Positions 25,101 through 34,228 are shown, numbered from the stretch's first letter. The stretch is 64,000 bases of DNA from Streptomyces griseosporeus (GCF_014656055.1 NZ_BNBR01000008.1:62001-126000), one strand, 5' to 3'. Numbers and translations are program-made. Notes: a model not told the origin generated them from the letters alone.

Positions 25101-26386
25101 GACGTCTTCTCCGCCCTCTCCATCTCCAGCTCGACCTCCGTGCCGCCGCCGGGCACCGCGCGCAGCCGCGCCGTGCCGCCGTTGCGCTCCATACGGCCGA
25201 TGATCGATTCTCTAACGCCCATGCGGTCGGCGGGTATCGAGTCGAGGTCGAAACCGGGACCGCGGTCCCGGACCGACACGAAGACGGTCCTCCCCTCGAC
25301 TTCGGCGAACACCTGCACGGCGCCGCCCTCGCCACCGTACTTGGCGGCGTTCACCATCGCTTCGCGCGCCGCCTGCATCTGGGCGGCGATCCGTTCGTCG
25401 AGCGGGCAGTCCCCGACGACGACCACCTCGATGGGGACGCCGTGCTTGTCCTCCACCTCGGCCGCGTTGCGCCGGACCGCGTCGGCGAGGGTGGCCGGCT
25501 CGTCGGCCTCGTCCTTGCCGGTGCCCTCGGGCTTGTACAGCCAGGTGCGCAGGTCGCGCTCCTGGGCGCGGGCGAGGCGGCGCACCTCGCCGGGGTTGTC
25601 CGCGTTGCGCTGGATCAGGGTCAGGGTGTGCAGCACCGAGTCGTGGACATGGGCGGCGACCTCCGCGCGCTCCTGGGCGCGGATGCGCATCAGACGCTCC
25701 TCGGAGAGGTCCTGCGTCATGCGCACGAGATACGGTCCGGCGAGCAGCGTGATCCCGACGAGGACCGCGAGGGCCGCCTGCAGGACGGAGCCGAGGTGGG
25801 CGGCGGAGCCCTGCAGCACGAAGATGCCGGAGACGCCCGCGGTGACGAGGAGGACGCCCGCGCCCGCCCGCAGCAGCGTGAGCGTACGCCGGCGGCGGCC
25901 GGCCTCGACCCAGCGGGCCCGGCGGGCGTTGTCCGCCTGCCGCCACACCAGGGCGACGCCCGCGGCCACGAGGACGGCGGGCACCAGGTAGGCCTTGGTG
26001 CCGCTGCCCAGGTCCACGCTCCCGACGAAGATCATCGCGACGACGACCATGAGCAGCAGGGCGACGATCTGGCCCCTGTCCGGCTTGCGCGTGACGATGC
26101 GGCGCCGGCCGTCCGGCGAGGTCTCGGTGCTGACCAGCGACGGCGGCTTCTGCGTCTCGACACCGCCGACGCCGAGCGGCACGAAGAACCAGAACGCGGC
26201 ATACAGCAGCGCGCCCAGGCCGTCGGCCAGGAACAGCCCGGCGAAGACCAGGCGGACCCAGATCACGGGCAGCCCGAGATGCCCGGCGAGCCCCCGCGCC
26301 ACGCCACCGAGCCAGCGTCCGTCGCTGCTGCGGTAGAGCTTGCGCGGCGGCCGCGGTTCGACGAGGGGCGCTGCGGCTTCCGGCAT
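25097..26386 (-). CDS. PspC-domain sensor histidine kinase
   Basis: A 429-residue membrane sensor. An N-terminal PspC domain (~18-75: K-L-Y-R-S-S-D-G-R-W-L-G-G-V-A-R-G-L-A) is followed by about four more transmembrane helices (~110-235). The HisKA_3 helix has the phospho-His in A-A-H-V-H-D-S-V-L-H (~260). The HATPase domain shows an N box in N-A-A-K-Y-G-G, G1 D-R-G-P-G-F-D and G2 G-G-G-T-E-V. This is the cell-envelope-stress type of NarL-family kinase. The ATG at 26386 is preferred; the frame is open further upstream but would run into the operator-like repeats. It is coupled to its response regulator by ATGA and divergent from a second PspC protein. Confidence 0.92.
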   Translation of the reverse strand: MPEAAAPLVEPRPPRKLYRSSDGRWLGGVARGLAGHLGLPVIWVRLVFAGLFLADGLGALLYAAFWFFVPLGVGGVETQKPPSLVSTETSPDGRRRIVTRKPDRGQIVALLLMVVVAMIFVGSVDLGSGTKAYLVPAVLVAAGVALVWRQADNARRARWVEAGRRRRTLTLLRAGAGVLLVTAGVSGIFVLQGSAAHLGSVLQAALAVLVGITLLAGPYLVRMTQDLSEERLMRIRAQERAEVAAHVHDSVLHTLTLIQRNADNPGEVRRLARAQERDLRTWLYKPEGTGKDEADEPATLADAVRRNAAEVEDKHGVPIEVVVVGDCPLDERIAAQMQAAREAMVNAAKYGGEGGAVQVFAEVEGRTVFVSVRDRGPGFDLDSIPADRMGVRESIIGRMERNGGTARLRAVPGGGTEVELEMERAEKTS

Positions 26387-26420
26387 GCCATCGATGGTCA
26401 CACGACGGCCCGCCCCGGGC

Positions 26421-26533
26421 ATCAGGGTCGAGCCCCGAGACACCCCTGATCTTCGTCGGTCGACGCCGGGCCCGGCGTCGCGCACCGGCCCCGGCCCGGG
26501 TCAGGGCCGATATCAGGGTCGGGCCAGGGTCAT
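26421..26533. promoter_or_regulatory. Phased TCAGGG repeats and 20-bp palindrome between divergent PspC genes
   Basis: ATCAGGGTC occurs at 26421 and 26512. Variants are TCAGGGCC at 26501 and CCAGGGTCAT at 26524, and an inverted CCCCTGAT lies at 26443-26450. The three right-hand copies are spaced 12 and 11 bp, close to one helical turn. A perfect palindrome CGACGCCGGG/CCCGGCGTCG occupies 26461-26480. The arrangement suits a NarL-type regulator binding in phase and controlling both directions. The binding factor is inferred, most simply the adjacent response regulator. Confidence 0.5.
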
Positions 26534-26574
26534 CCCGACTGCCGCGGGGGCGGCTCGGCCGTCACCATGGACGC

Positions 26575-27984
26575 ATGACTGATCACCAGCACGCCGCGGA
26601 CGCGGAGCCCACCGGGGGCCCCGCGCCGGACGCGGGCGCCCGGGCCTCCTCTTCAGAGGATCCGCGCGCGCACGCGGAAGCGGGCGGTGCGGCGGACCCG
26701 GCCGACGGGGCCGGCTCGCCGCGCCCGTTCCGCCGGGACCGGCGGCACAAGATGCTGTCCGGGGTGTGCGCGGGCCTGGGCCGCAGCTGCGACATGGACC
26801 CGGTGATCTTCCGGATCACGCTGGCGGTGCTCGCCGCGGCCGGCGGCATCGGCCTCATCTTCTACGGCTTCGCCTGGCTCTTCGTGCCCGCCGACGACGA
26901 GGAGGAGAACGAGGTCCGCAAGCTGCTCACCGGCCGCGTCGACGGTCAGGCGCTGGCTGCGGTGCTGTTCGCGCTGGTCGGCTGCGGGGTCTTCCTGACG
27001 ATGCTGAAGAACGGCAGCGTGCTGGCGTTCGCCGTGGTCCTCTCCCTCCTCCTCGCGGGTGCCGGCTACTGGTCGCAGCGGCGCGGCGCCCCGGACCCCG
27101 ACCCGCTCGCCGCGCAGGCCGCCGCCGACGCCCCGCCGGAGGCGCAGGCGCCGCCTGTGCCCGCGACCTGGTCCTGGTGGCGGGACCCGATCGTCAAGGA
27201 CGGCACGCATGACGGCGGCACCGGCTATCTGTGGGGTCCGCGGGACACCCGGGAGCCCGACATCACCTCGATCATCGAGGTCAGCCTGACCGGCCACCGC
27301 GGCGCCCAGGAGAGCCCCCGCCCGTCGTACACCGCCCGGCCCGCACCGCGCGGCCCCCGCTCGATCGGCGGCCGGGTCTTCCTGCTGGCCCTGCTCGCGG
27401 CCGGGCTGGGCACGGGCCTGACGTGGGACGGTCAGCCGCTCGGGACCAGTCTCCAGACGGGCCTGGCCTGCGCGCTCATGGTGTTCGGGCTGGGCATCGC
27501 GCTCAGCGCGTTCCTCGGCCGGACCGGCGCCGGGTCCATATTCCTGGCGATCGTCACGGCGGCCCTGCTGGCCGGCGCGGCGGCCCTGCCCAAGGACATC
27601 GGCACCCAGTGGATCCGCACGACGTGGAGTCCGGCCACGGTCGCGGACGTCCAGCGGTCCTACGACGTCGGCACCGGCGTCGGCACCCTGGACCTGTCCC
27701 GGCTGAGACCGGCCGCGGGGCAGACGGTGTCGACCAAGGTGGAGGTCGGCGTGGGCCGGGTGCGGGTGATCGTGCCGCCGGGCATGACGGTGCGGGCGGA
27801 CATCGAGGTGGGGGTGGGCGACATCCAGTTGCCCGGGGACGACAGCGAGGACGTGGACGTGGCACCGGACAAGCACCAGCGGATCACCCTGGCCCCGGTC
27901 AAGGGCGGCAAGAGCACCGGCACGCTCGACCTCGACCTTGAGGTCGGCGTGGGACAGGCGGAGGTGAGCCGTGCTGCGTCATGA
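26575..27984 (+). CDS. PspC-domain membrane protein with LiaF-like C-terminal domain
   Basis: A 469-residue protein. The cytoplasmic N-terminus (~1-55) is acidic and Pro/Ala-rich. A PspC domain follows (~60-115: H-K-M-L-S-G-V-C-A-G-L-G, then I-T-L-A-V-L-A-A-A-G-G-I-G), then further transmembrane pairs (~120-165 and ~260-345). The C-terminal domain (~355-469) has repeated V-E-V-G-V-G-R-V and I-E-V-G-V-G-D-I beta elements typical of LiaF/DUF2154 toast-rack repeats. Such proteins sense or inhibit envelope-stress systems. It is divergent from the PspC sensor kinase and shares its regulatory region, so it is probably part of the same response. Its last 14 bp overlap the next gene. Confidence 0.88.
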   Translation: MTDHQHAADAEPTGGPAPDAGARASSSEDPRAHAEAGGAADPADGAGSPRPFRRDRRHKMLSGVCAGLGRSCDMDPVIFRITLAVLAAAGGIGLIFYGFAWLFVPADDEEENEVRKLLTGRVDGQALAAVLFALVGCGVFLTMLKNGSVLAFAVVLSLLLAGAGYWSQRRGAPDPDPLAAQAAADAPPEAQAPPVPATWSWWRDPIVKDGTHDGGTGYLWGPRDTREPDITSIIEVSLTGHRGAQESPRPSYTARPAPRGPRSIGGRVFLLALLAAGLGTGLTWDGQPLGTSLQTGLACALMVFGLGIALSAFLGRTGAGSIFLAIVTAALLAGAAALPKDIGTQWIRTTWSPATVADVQRSYDVGTGVGTLDLSRLRPAAGQTVSTKVEVGVGRVRVIVPPGMTVRADIEVGVGDIQLPGDDSEDVDVAPDKHQRITLAPVKGGKSTGTLDLDLEVGVGQAEVSRAAS

Positions 27985-28216
27985 CGTCCAGCCCGGACGA
28001 CTGGTCGCCGGCACCTTCCTCACCAGCGCGGGCGCCGTCTACGCCGGTGACGCGGCCGGCCTTTGGGACGCCCCCTGGTTCGCGCTGATCCCGCTCGTCG
28101 TCGGGGGCCTGTGCCTGGCCGCCGCGGTGGGCGTGATCGGCCGCGGGATCCGCAGACGCCGCGGCGCGGGCCGGAGCGGCCACGGGGACGGCCCCGCGGG
28201 CGACCCGGCCCTCTGA
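27971..28216 (+). CDS. Small two-helix membrane protein in the PspC operon
   Basis: An 81-residue protein starting at a GTG inside the end of the PspC gene (14-bp overlap in another frame). Two hydrophobic segments (about residues 11-30 and 36-58) are followed by a basic tail R-R-R-R-G-A-G-R. The overlap and orientation point to translational coupling with the PspC protein, so it may be an accessory subunit of the envelope-stress system. No named family is recognised. Confidence 0.72.
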   Translation: MLRHDVQPGRLVAGTFLTSAGAVYAGDAAGLWDAPWFALIPLVVGGLCLAAAVGVIGRGIRRRRGAGRSGHGDGPAGDPAL

Positions 28217-28239
28217 TGCCCGGACCTTCGTAGCAGGCT

Positions 28240-28764
28240 CTAGCTGTAGTTGCCTGCTCGTCGCCTCGCTCGCAGGAGCGCGTCCAGGGAGAGGAGCGGC
28301 GCCCCGGCCAGGACCAGGGGCAGCCAGGCCATCAGGTAGATGAGGTCGTTGCCGTAGTAGTAGGGCTCGGTGGCCCAGCTGACCGTCAGCCACAGGCTGA
28401 GGGAGATCAGTGCGCCGCCGAGAGCGGCGAGACGGGTGAGCAGGCCGAACAGGACGCCGAGTCCTACGGCCAGCTCGCCGAGGGCAATGGCGTAGCCGAA
28501 GCCGGCCGGGCTCTTCAGGGCCAGGTCGACGAGGGCGGGAACGGCCGAGGAGTCCCGCACGGAGCGCATGGTCTCGCCGATGGATCCGGCGCCGTCGGCC
28601 TTCATGAACGCGCTGTCGGTGAGCTTGTCGAGGCCCGCGTAGATGAAGGTGACGCCGAGGAAGACGCGTAGGGGAAGGAGGGCGTAGCGGGTGGCGGTGT
28701 CCCGCCAGTCGCGGCCGCCTTCGAGATGGGGGGTGCGCGTGTCCGTGCGCATGCCGTGGGTCAT
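28240..28764 (-). CDS. DoxX-family membrane protein
   Basis: A 174-residue protein with four transmembrane helices. The first has R-V-F-L-G-V-T-F-I-Y-A-G-L-D-K-L, the typical DoxX opening; later helices contain G-E-L-A-V-G-L-G-V-L-F-G-L and L-I-Y-L-M-A-W-L-P-L. DoxX proteins are associated with quinone-linked or thiosulfate oxidation and, in actinobacteria, with redox-stress complexes; the role here is unknown. Start ATG 28764 has GGGAGCA just upstream. The protein ends in basic residues (R-A-R-R-R-A-G). It is convergent with the PspC operon. Confidence 0.88.
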   Translation of the reverse strand: MTHGMRTDTRTPHLEGGRDWRDTATRYALLPLRVFLGVTFIYAGLDKLTDSAFMKADGAGSIGETMRSVRDSSAVPALVDLALKSPAGFGYAIALGELAVGLGVLFGLLTRLAALGGALISLSLWLTVSWATEPYYYGNDLIYLMAWLPLVLAGAPLLSLDALLRARRRAGNYS

Positions 28765-28895
28765 TGCTCCCAGCCGCCTCTCGCCCGCAGTGCCGTAACC
28801 CTTACCAGACGATACGTACGCAAAGGGGGGTGTGCTCAATGAACGGCAGGACAGGCGCCCGGGAATGCCGGAGGAACCGTCTCGGTGCGGTCGGT

Positions 28896-30266
28896 TCACT
28901 CCGTGACGTCGATGGCGTACCGGTTGGTCTCCACCCCGGCCGCCGTGACCACCTGCACCTCCACCCGCCCCGGCTCCACGTCGGCGGGGACGGGCACGGT
29001 CAGGACGGTGTCGGTGGGGTTGCTGAAGCCGCCGGTGACGGGGACGAGGGGGACGTGCACATGGACCGGCCCGATGCGGACCGCCATGCGGGACAGCCGG
29101 TCGGCGCCGCCCGCGCCCGGCGGAACGAACCCGGCGCCGCGGATCTCGATGTCGTCGCCGGTGCGGATCGGGGCGTCGAGGTCGCCGGCCTCGCGGGCCC
29201 GGACGACGGAGAGGATCACCGGGCGGCCGCCCTCGGCGCACTTGCCGGCGAGGTAGGTGGCCGCCGAGATCAGCACCATCACGGCCAGTCCCCAGGGCAG
29301 GTCGGGCAACTGGTCGGGGCGGCGGGCCAGCCGTACGGCGGCGAAGAGCAGGGCGACCGCGCCGATCACGACGTACTGGAGGTCGGCGAAGGTGCCCCGT
29401 CCGGCGTCGTCGGTGAGCAGGTCGGCGGCCCGGGGGCGGTCGGCGGGGACCTTCTGCAGCCGCTGGGCGAGCACCCGCAGGCCCACCACGCGCCGCACCA
29501 GCACGGCGATCCCGCACACCACGGCGAGGACGGTCACCACACCGGCACCGCGGGCGAGTTCCAGCCCGGACAGCAGCGCGTCCCGCTCCCCTGGGGCGGA
29601 GGCGGCGGCGAGGCGGCCGGCCAGCACCAGCACCGCGTAGGCGACGAAGAGCACCCAGGCGGCGGCCACCGCGCGGGAGGTGGACAGCCGGTTGTCCTCG
29701 CCGATGACGGGGGCGAGGGCGCCGCCGCGGGCCCGGTGGAACCAGGAGGCCGCGGTGAGGGCACCCGCCACCACCAGCGCGGCGAACAGACCTGCGGTGC
29801 GGGCGGCGGTCCAGCCGGTGCCGATCGCCGTCAGCGCCTGCACCAGCAGCAGGGCGACGACGGCCGCCCACACCGCGCGGACGGTGCGGCGCCCCAGCCG
29901 GGCGAGCCAGGCCTGTCCCTCGGCGCGGCTGCGGGCGGCGACGATCTCCGCGGACTGGGTCAGCTCCTCCGAGACCCACTGCCGGGAGGCCGACACCGAG
30001 TGCGCCACAGCCGCGGGCAGGCCCTGTCCGGCGGCGAACTCGTCCCGCCTGAGCAGGAATTCGGCCACCGCGCGGCGGTGTCCCTCCCGGGCGCCGTGCG
30101 GGCAGTCCCCGCAGGTGCAGCCGCCCCCGTGGGCCCCGGTGGCCTCCGCTTCCCCTCTCGCCTCCTGTACCGCCACGCCGATGCCCGCCTTCCCCACGTC
30201 CCGTACGGCCCTGACGGCCGGCAACTCCCCTGCGACGACAGCGAATTGTGCCCTACGGGACGGCAC
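28896..30266 (-). CDS. Membrane protein with four helices and possible IPT-like C-terminal domain
   Basis: About 456 residues if the GTG at 30266 is used; a GTG at 30176 is equally possible, so the start is uncertain. Near the N-terminus is C-T-C-G-D-C-P-H-G, a small Cys cluster that may bind metal. Central transmembrane helices occur at approximately 150-195, 215-240, 270-290 and 325-360. The C-terminal ~100 residues are beta-rich (G-D-D-I-E-I-R-G-A-G-F, later V-T-V-P-V-P-A-D-V) and resemble an IPT/TIG-type fold. Function is unknown. It is transcribed divergently from the DUF4429-like gene. Confidence 0.65.
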   Translation of the reverse strand: MPSRRAQFAVVAGELPAVRAVRDVGKAGIGVAVQEARGEAEATGAHGGGCTCGDCPHGAREGHRRAVAEFLLRRDEFAAGQGLPAAVAHSVSASRQWVSEELTQSAEIVAARSRAEGQAWLARLGRRTVRAVWAAVVALLLVQALTAIGTGWTAARTAGLFAALVVAGALTAASWFHRARGGALAPVIGEDNRLSTSRAVAAAWVLFVAYAVLVLAGRLAAASAPGERDALLSGLELARGAGVVTVLAVVCGIAVLVRRVVGLRVLAQRLQKVPADRPRAADLLTDDAGRGTFADLQYVVIGAVALLFAAVRLARRPDQLPDLPWGLAVMVLISAATYLAGKCAEGGRPVILSVVRAREAGDLDAPIRTGDDIEIRGAGFVPPGAGGADRLSRMAVRIGPVHVHVPLVPVTGGFSNPTDTVLTVPVPADVEPGRVEVQVVTAAGVETNRYAIDVTE

Positions 30267-30339
30267 TCGCGGCTGACGGGTGTGGTCAGCGCGGGTGAAG
30301 TGGGGCCCGCCGTGTTGACCTGGCTGCGAGAATTTCGGT

Positions 30340-31230
30340 ATGGCCGAGATCATCCAGCGCGACGGGGCGTGGGCCTTCGACGGCCAGGTGGTCAGGATCA
30401 CGCCGGGCCTGCACCGGTCGGTGCCGCTGTTCCGGCAGACATACGGGGAGGTCGCCGTACCGCTGGAGGCCGTGGCGGGGGTGGTCTACGAGCCGGAGCG
30501 CAGGCGCGGACGGCTGCGGATGACGCTGCGGGAGGGCGCCGACCCGCTGCTGCAGGCGACGGGCGGCCGGCTGCCGGACGCGGCGGATCCGTACCGGCTG
30601 GTGGTGGACGTCGACCGGGCGGGGATCGCGGAGTACGTCGCGGAGGAGATCCGCCACGCGCTGCTGCTGGAGCAGGTGCCGAAGGAGCCGACGGCGGCGT
30701 ATCTGCTGCCGGGGCCGCCGGTGCCGGTGTCGGTGCGTTCCTCCGACGGCACGGTGTCCTTCGACGGCACGCGGGTGCGCATCGACTGGGCCGACACCTC
30801 CGACCGGGTCAAGCGCGCGACCGGGCCGCGGATCATCGACCTGGGCGACCTGCTCCAGGTGGAGTGGCTGCCGAACTCGGGGTACGAGGACGGCTTCCTG
30901 CGGTTCGTGACCCGGGAGACGGTGTTCTCCAAGCTGCCGCCCGAGAAGGACCCGTACGCCCTGGACCTGTGGGGCAACGTACGCCGGGATCTGCTGACGG
31001 CGCTGGTCGCGACGGCCGTGACGGCCCGGCTGTCGCACCCGTCGGCCCGGACCGGGGGCGCCTGGCCGGACCGCGACCGGCCGCCGGGCGCGGCCGGTCC
31101 GCCGTCGCGGTCGGACCACCACGACGTGCTGCTGCGCCGGCTGCGCGAGCTGGGCGAGCTGCACCGGGACGGGGTGCTCACGGACGAGGAGTTCGCGCGG
31201 ACGAAGGCGGTCGTGCTGCGCGGCTTCTGA
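30340..31230 (+). CDS. DUF4429/SHOCT-type protein
   Basis: A 296-residue soluble protein with two tandem related N-terminal domains. One begins A-W-A-F-D-G-Q-V-V-R-I (~10), the other T-V-S-F-D-G-T-R-V-R-I (~143), as in the DUF4429 family. A short SHOCT-like helical motif ends the protein: L-R-R-L-R-E-L-G-E-L-H-R-D-G-V-L-T-D-E-E-F (~265-288). SHOCT motifs are thought to mediate oligomerisation or membrane-linked assembly. The ATG at 30340 has no clear ribosome site. Function is unknown. Confidence 0.82.
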   Translation: MAEIIQRDGAWAFDGQVVRITPGLHRSVPLFRQTYGEVAVPLEAVAGVVYEPERRRGRLRMTLREGADPLLQATGGRLPDAADPYRLVVDVDRAGIAEYVAEEIRHALLLEQVPKEPTAAYLLPGPPVPVSVRSSDGTVSFDGTRVRIDWADTSDRVKRATGPRIIDLGDLLQVEWLPNSGYEDGFLRFVTRETVFSKLPPEKDPYALDLWGNVRRDLLTALVATAVTARLSHPSARTGGAWPDRDRPPGAAGPPSRSDHHDVLLRRLRELGELHRDGVLTDEEFARTKAVVLRGF

Positions 31231-31253
31231 ACCGGCCGGCCGGCCGCCCCTGG

Positions 31254-32048
31254 TCAGCTCAGCAGCTCGGGCTCGCTGCGGGTGATGTCCTGCCACAGCG
31301 GCTGGTAGTTGATCCATGCCACCAGGTCGCCGCCGAGCTGCTCACGGGTGGCGGACGCCATCCGGTGGTCGATCAGCACGGGCCGGCCGGCGGCCTTGGC
31401 GGTGAGCTGCACCTGGGAGGAGCGCTCCATCGACAGGAACCACCAGGCGGCGGCGTCCACCGAGTCGCCGACGGTCAGCAGCCCGTGGTTGCGCAGGACC
31501 AGCGCCTTGCGGCTGCCGAGCACCTCGGCGACGCGCCGCCCCTCCTCGGCGTCGACGGCGACACCGGTGTAGGCGTCGTACAGCGCCACGTCCTCGTAGA
31601 AGGCGCAGCTCTCCTGGGTGATCGGCTCGATGACCTCGCCCAGCGCGGCCAGCGCCCGCCCGTGCACGGAGTGGCAGTGGGCGACGGCGACGACGTCGGG
31701 GCGGGCGGCGTGGACCTGGGCGTGGACGGTGAAGGCGGCCTGGTTGACGTGGTAGCGGCCGTCGACGACCTGGCCGTCGGAGTTGGCGAGGACCAGGTCG
31801 CTGACGGTGACGTGCCGGAAGGGCAGCCCGAAGGGGTTGACCCAGAAGCAGTCGCTGAACTCGGGGTCGCGGGCGGTGATGTGCCCCGAGACGCCGTCCT
31901 CGAAGCCGAGCCGGCCGAAGATCCGCAGCGCGCCCGCCAGCCGTTCCTTGCGGTACCGGCGCTCCTCCTCGACGGAGCCGTGCATCGGCGGCATCGCGAA
32001 CTGGAGCCGGTCGGTGGGCAGGGGTGGGGGCGGAGTGGGCCCGGGCAT
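31254..32048 (-). CDS. Class II aldolase/adducin-family protein
   Basis: A 264-residue protein of the fuculose-phosphate/ribulose-phosphate aldolase group. The zinc ligands are visible as H-C-H in V-A-H-C-H-S-V-H-G (~132) and a third His in R-N-H-G-L-L (~192). The S/T-x-G-H substrate-binding element is D-G-V-S-G-H-I-T-A-R-D (~50). The substrate is unknown; the closest annotation class is class II aldolase/adducin N-terminal domain protein. The ATG at 32048 has a GGAGGACC ribosome site. It is divergent from the PNPOx-like gene. Confidence 0.88.
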   Translation of the reverse strand: MPGPTPPPPLPTDRLQFAMPPMHGSVEEERRYRKERLAGALRIFGRLGFEDGVSGHITARDPEFSDCFWVNPFGLPFRHVTVSDLVLANSDGQVVDGRYHVNQAAFTVHAQVHAARPDVVAVAHCHSVHGRALAALGEVIEPITQESCAFYEDVALYDAYTGVAVDAEEGRRVAEVLGSRKALVLRNHGLLTVGDSVDAAAWWFLSMERSSQVQLTAKAAGRPVLIDHRMASATREQLGGDLVAWINYQPLWQDITRSEPELLS

Positions 32049-32164
32049 TGGTCCTCCGGCACTCGGGTGCGGTACGGGCGGGAAGTTACCGCCGGTCCGC
32101 CGAGGAGAACAGACCCCGCCGAAAGACGACAGAGGATGTCGGGATTCGGCGCCACACTCGTCGT

Positions 32165-32638
32165 ATGGCAGCAAACTGGGACACCTTCGCCACCGCCGAA
32201 CCCGCGCTCGCCGGGGTCGTCGAGGACCGTTTCCGGGCGTTCACGCATCACGTCCTCGCCACGCTCCGCAAGGACGGCGCCCCGCGCACCTCCGGCATCG
32301 AGGCCGACTTCCGCGGCGGTGAGCTGTGGCTGGGGATGATGTGGAACTCGCTCAAGGCGCTCGACCTGCGCCGCGACCCGCGCTTCGCGCTCCAGGCGAA
32401 CCCCGGTGAGGGCACGGGCATGGGCGGCGGGGACGTACGGATCGCCGGGCGGGCGTTCGAGGTGACGGAGCCGGCCGTGAAGGACCGGTACGTGAAAGAG
32501 GTGGAACCGCCGGAGCCGTTCCACCTCTTCCGCACCGAGCTGACGGAGGTCGTGCGGACCTACGTCGAGGACGACACGTATCTGGTCGCCCAGGTCTGGA
32601 AGCCCGGAGAGCCGGTGCGCACGCTCAGACGGACCTGA
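32165..32638 (+). CDS. Pyridoxamine 5'-phosphate oxidase-like flavin/F420-binding protein
   Basis: A 157-residue split-barrel protein. H-H-V-L-A-T-L-R-K-D-G-A-P-R-T-S-G-I (~25-42) is the standard opening of the PNPOx-like family, followed by G-E-L-W-L-G-M-M and R-R-D-P-R-F-A-L-Q. Such proteins bind FMN, F420 or haem; which one cannot be told here. Start ATG 32165 lacks a ribosome site, so transcription may be leaderless. It is convergent with guaA, ending 9 bp from its stop. Confidence 0.82.
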   Translation: MAANWDTFATAEPALAGVVEDRFRAFTHHVLATLRKDGAPRTSGIEADFRGGELWLGMMWNSLKALDLRRDPRFALQANPGEGTGMGGGDVRIAGRAFEVTEPAVKDRYVKEVEPPEPFHLFRTELTEVVRTYVEDDTYLVAQVWKPGEPVRTLRRT

Positions 32639-32647
32639 CCGGGAGGA

Positions 32648-34228
32648 CTACTCCCACTCGATGGTGCCCGGCGGCTTGGAGGTGACGTCGAGGACGACGC
32701 GGTTGACGTCCCGCACCTCGTTGGTGATCCGGGTGGAGATCTTCGCGAGGACGTCGTACGGCAGGCGGGACCAGTCGGCCGTCATGGCGTCCTCGGAGGA
32801 CACCGGGCGCAGCACGATCGGGTGGCCGTAGGTGCGGCCGTCGCCCTGGACGCCCACGCTGCGGACGTCGGCGAGCAGGACCACCGGGCACTGCCAGATG
32901 TCGCGGTCCAGGCCGGCCGCGGTCAGCTCCTCGCGGGCGATGGCGTCGGCCTCGCGGAGCAGGTCGAGCCGCTCCTTGGTGACCTCGCCGACGATCCGGA
33001 TGCCGAGACCGGGGCCCGGGAAGGGCTGGCGCTGGACGATCTCCTCCGGCAGGCCCAGCTCCTGGCCGACCATGCGGACCTCGTCCTTGAACAGCTTGCG
33101 CAGCGGCTCGATCAGCTTGAACTCGAGGTCCTCGGGGAGGCCGCCGACGTTGTGGTGCGACTTGATGTTGGCGGTGCCGGTGCCGCCGCCGGACTCCACG
33201 ACGTCCGGGTACAGGGTGCCCTGGACCAGGAACTCCACGGCCGGGCCCTCGTCGGCGATGATCTCGGCCTGGGCCTGCTCGAAGACGCGGATGAACTCGC
33301 GGCCGATGATCTTCCGCTTCTCCTCGGGGTCGCTGACCCCGGCCAGCGCCTTGAGGAACCGCTCCTCGGCGTCGACGACCTTCAACTGCACGCCGGTCGC
33401 GGCGACGAAGTCCTTCTCGACCTGCTCGGTCTCGCCCTTGCGCATCAGGCCGTGGTCGACGTAGACGCAGGTCAGCTGGGAGCCGATGGCCTTCTGGACG
33501 AGGGCGGCGGCCACGGCGGAGTCGACGCCGCCGGACAGGCCGCAGATCGCGCGCTTGTCGCCGACCAGCTCGCGGATCGCCTCGACCTGCTCCTCGATGA
33601 CGTTGCCCGTGGTCCAGGTCGGCTTCAGACCGGCGCCGCGGTACAGGAAGTGCTCCAGCACCTGCTGGCCGTGCGTGGAGTGCATGACCTCGGGGTGGTA
33701 CTGGACGCCGTAGAGCTTCTTCTCGTCGTTCTCGAAGGCGGCGACCGGGACGACGTCCGTGGAGGCCGTGACGGTGAAGCCCTCGGGGGCGGCGGAGCAG
33801 GCGTCGCCGTGCGACATCCACACGTGCTGCTCGGCCGGGGTGCCCTCGAACAGGGTGGAGGAGGTCTTGGAGACGTGCAGGTCGGTGCGGCCGTACTCGC
33901 GGGCACCGGTGTTGTCGACGGTGCCGCCGAGGACCTGCGCCATCAGCTGGAAGCCGTAGCACATGCCGAAGACGGGGACGCCGGCCTCGAAGAGCTCGCG
34001 GCCGAGGCGGGGGGCGCCCTCCTCGTACACGGACGAGGGGCCGCCGGAGAGGATGATCGCCGCCGGGTTCTTGGCGAGCATCTCGGCCACCGGCATGGTG
34101 CTGGGGACGATCTCGCTGTAGACCCGGGCCTCACGGACGCGACGGGCGATGAGCTGGGCATACTGCGCGCCGAAGTCGACGACCAGGACGGTGTCGGGGG
34201 CGGCGGCAGCGGGGGTCGCTGATGACAC
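32648..34228 (-). CDS. guaA: GMP synthase (glutamine-hydrolysing)
   Basis: 526 residues, the final step of GMP synthesis from XMP. The class I glutamine amidotransferase domain (~12-205) has the nucleophile Cys in G-M-C-Y-G-F and the His/Glu pair in Y-H-P-E-V. The ATP pyrophosphatase P-loop is G-L-S-G-G-V-D-S (~239-246), followed by the dimerisation domain ending P-P-G-T-I-E-W-E. Start GTG 34228 has GGAAGG five nt upstream and gives a normal family length. guaB and guaB3 lie ~24 kb to the right, so purine genes are near but not in one operon. Confidence 0.97.
   Translation of the reverse strand: MSSATPAAAAPDTVLVVDFGAQYAQLIARRVREARVYSEIVPSTMPVAEMLAKNPAAIILSGGPSSVYEEGAPRLGRELFEAGVPVFGMCYGFQLMAQVLGGTVDNTGAREYGRTDLHVSKTSSTLFEGTPAEQHVWMSHGDACSAAPEGFTVTASTDVVPVAAFENDEKKLYGVQYHPEVMHSTHGQQVLEHFLYRGAGLKPTWTTGNVIEEQVEAIRELVGDKRAICGLSGGVDSAVAAALVQKAIGSQLTCVYVDHGLMRKGETEQVEKDFVAATGVQLKVVDAEERFLKALAGVSDPEEKRKIIGREFIRVFEQAQAEIIADEGPAVEFLVQGTLYPDVVESGGGTGTANIKSHHNVGGLPEDLEFKLIEPLRKLFKDEVRMVGQELGLPEEIVQRQPFPGPGLGIRIVGEVTKERLDLLREADAIAREELTAAGLDRDIWQCPVVLLADVRSVGVQGDGRTYGHPIVLRPVSSEDAMTADWSRLPYDVLAKISTRITNEVRDVNRVVLDVTSKPPGTIEWE

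Noticed and set aside
28605..28630. TGTCGGTG-type sequences at 28605, 29004, 6841 and 5250 as further damage promoters
   Set aside because: They lie within coding regions and lack a TANNNT element 8 nt downstream.
28764..32339. 1191-residue plus-strand frame
   Set aside because: Artefact of continuous high-GC sequence across several minus- and plus-strand genes.
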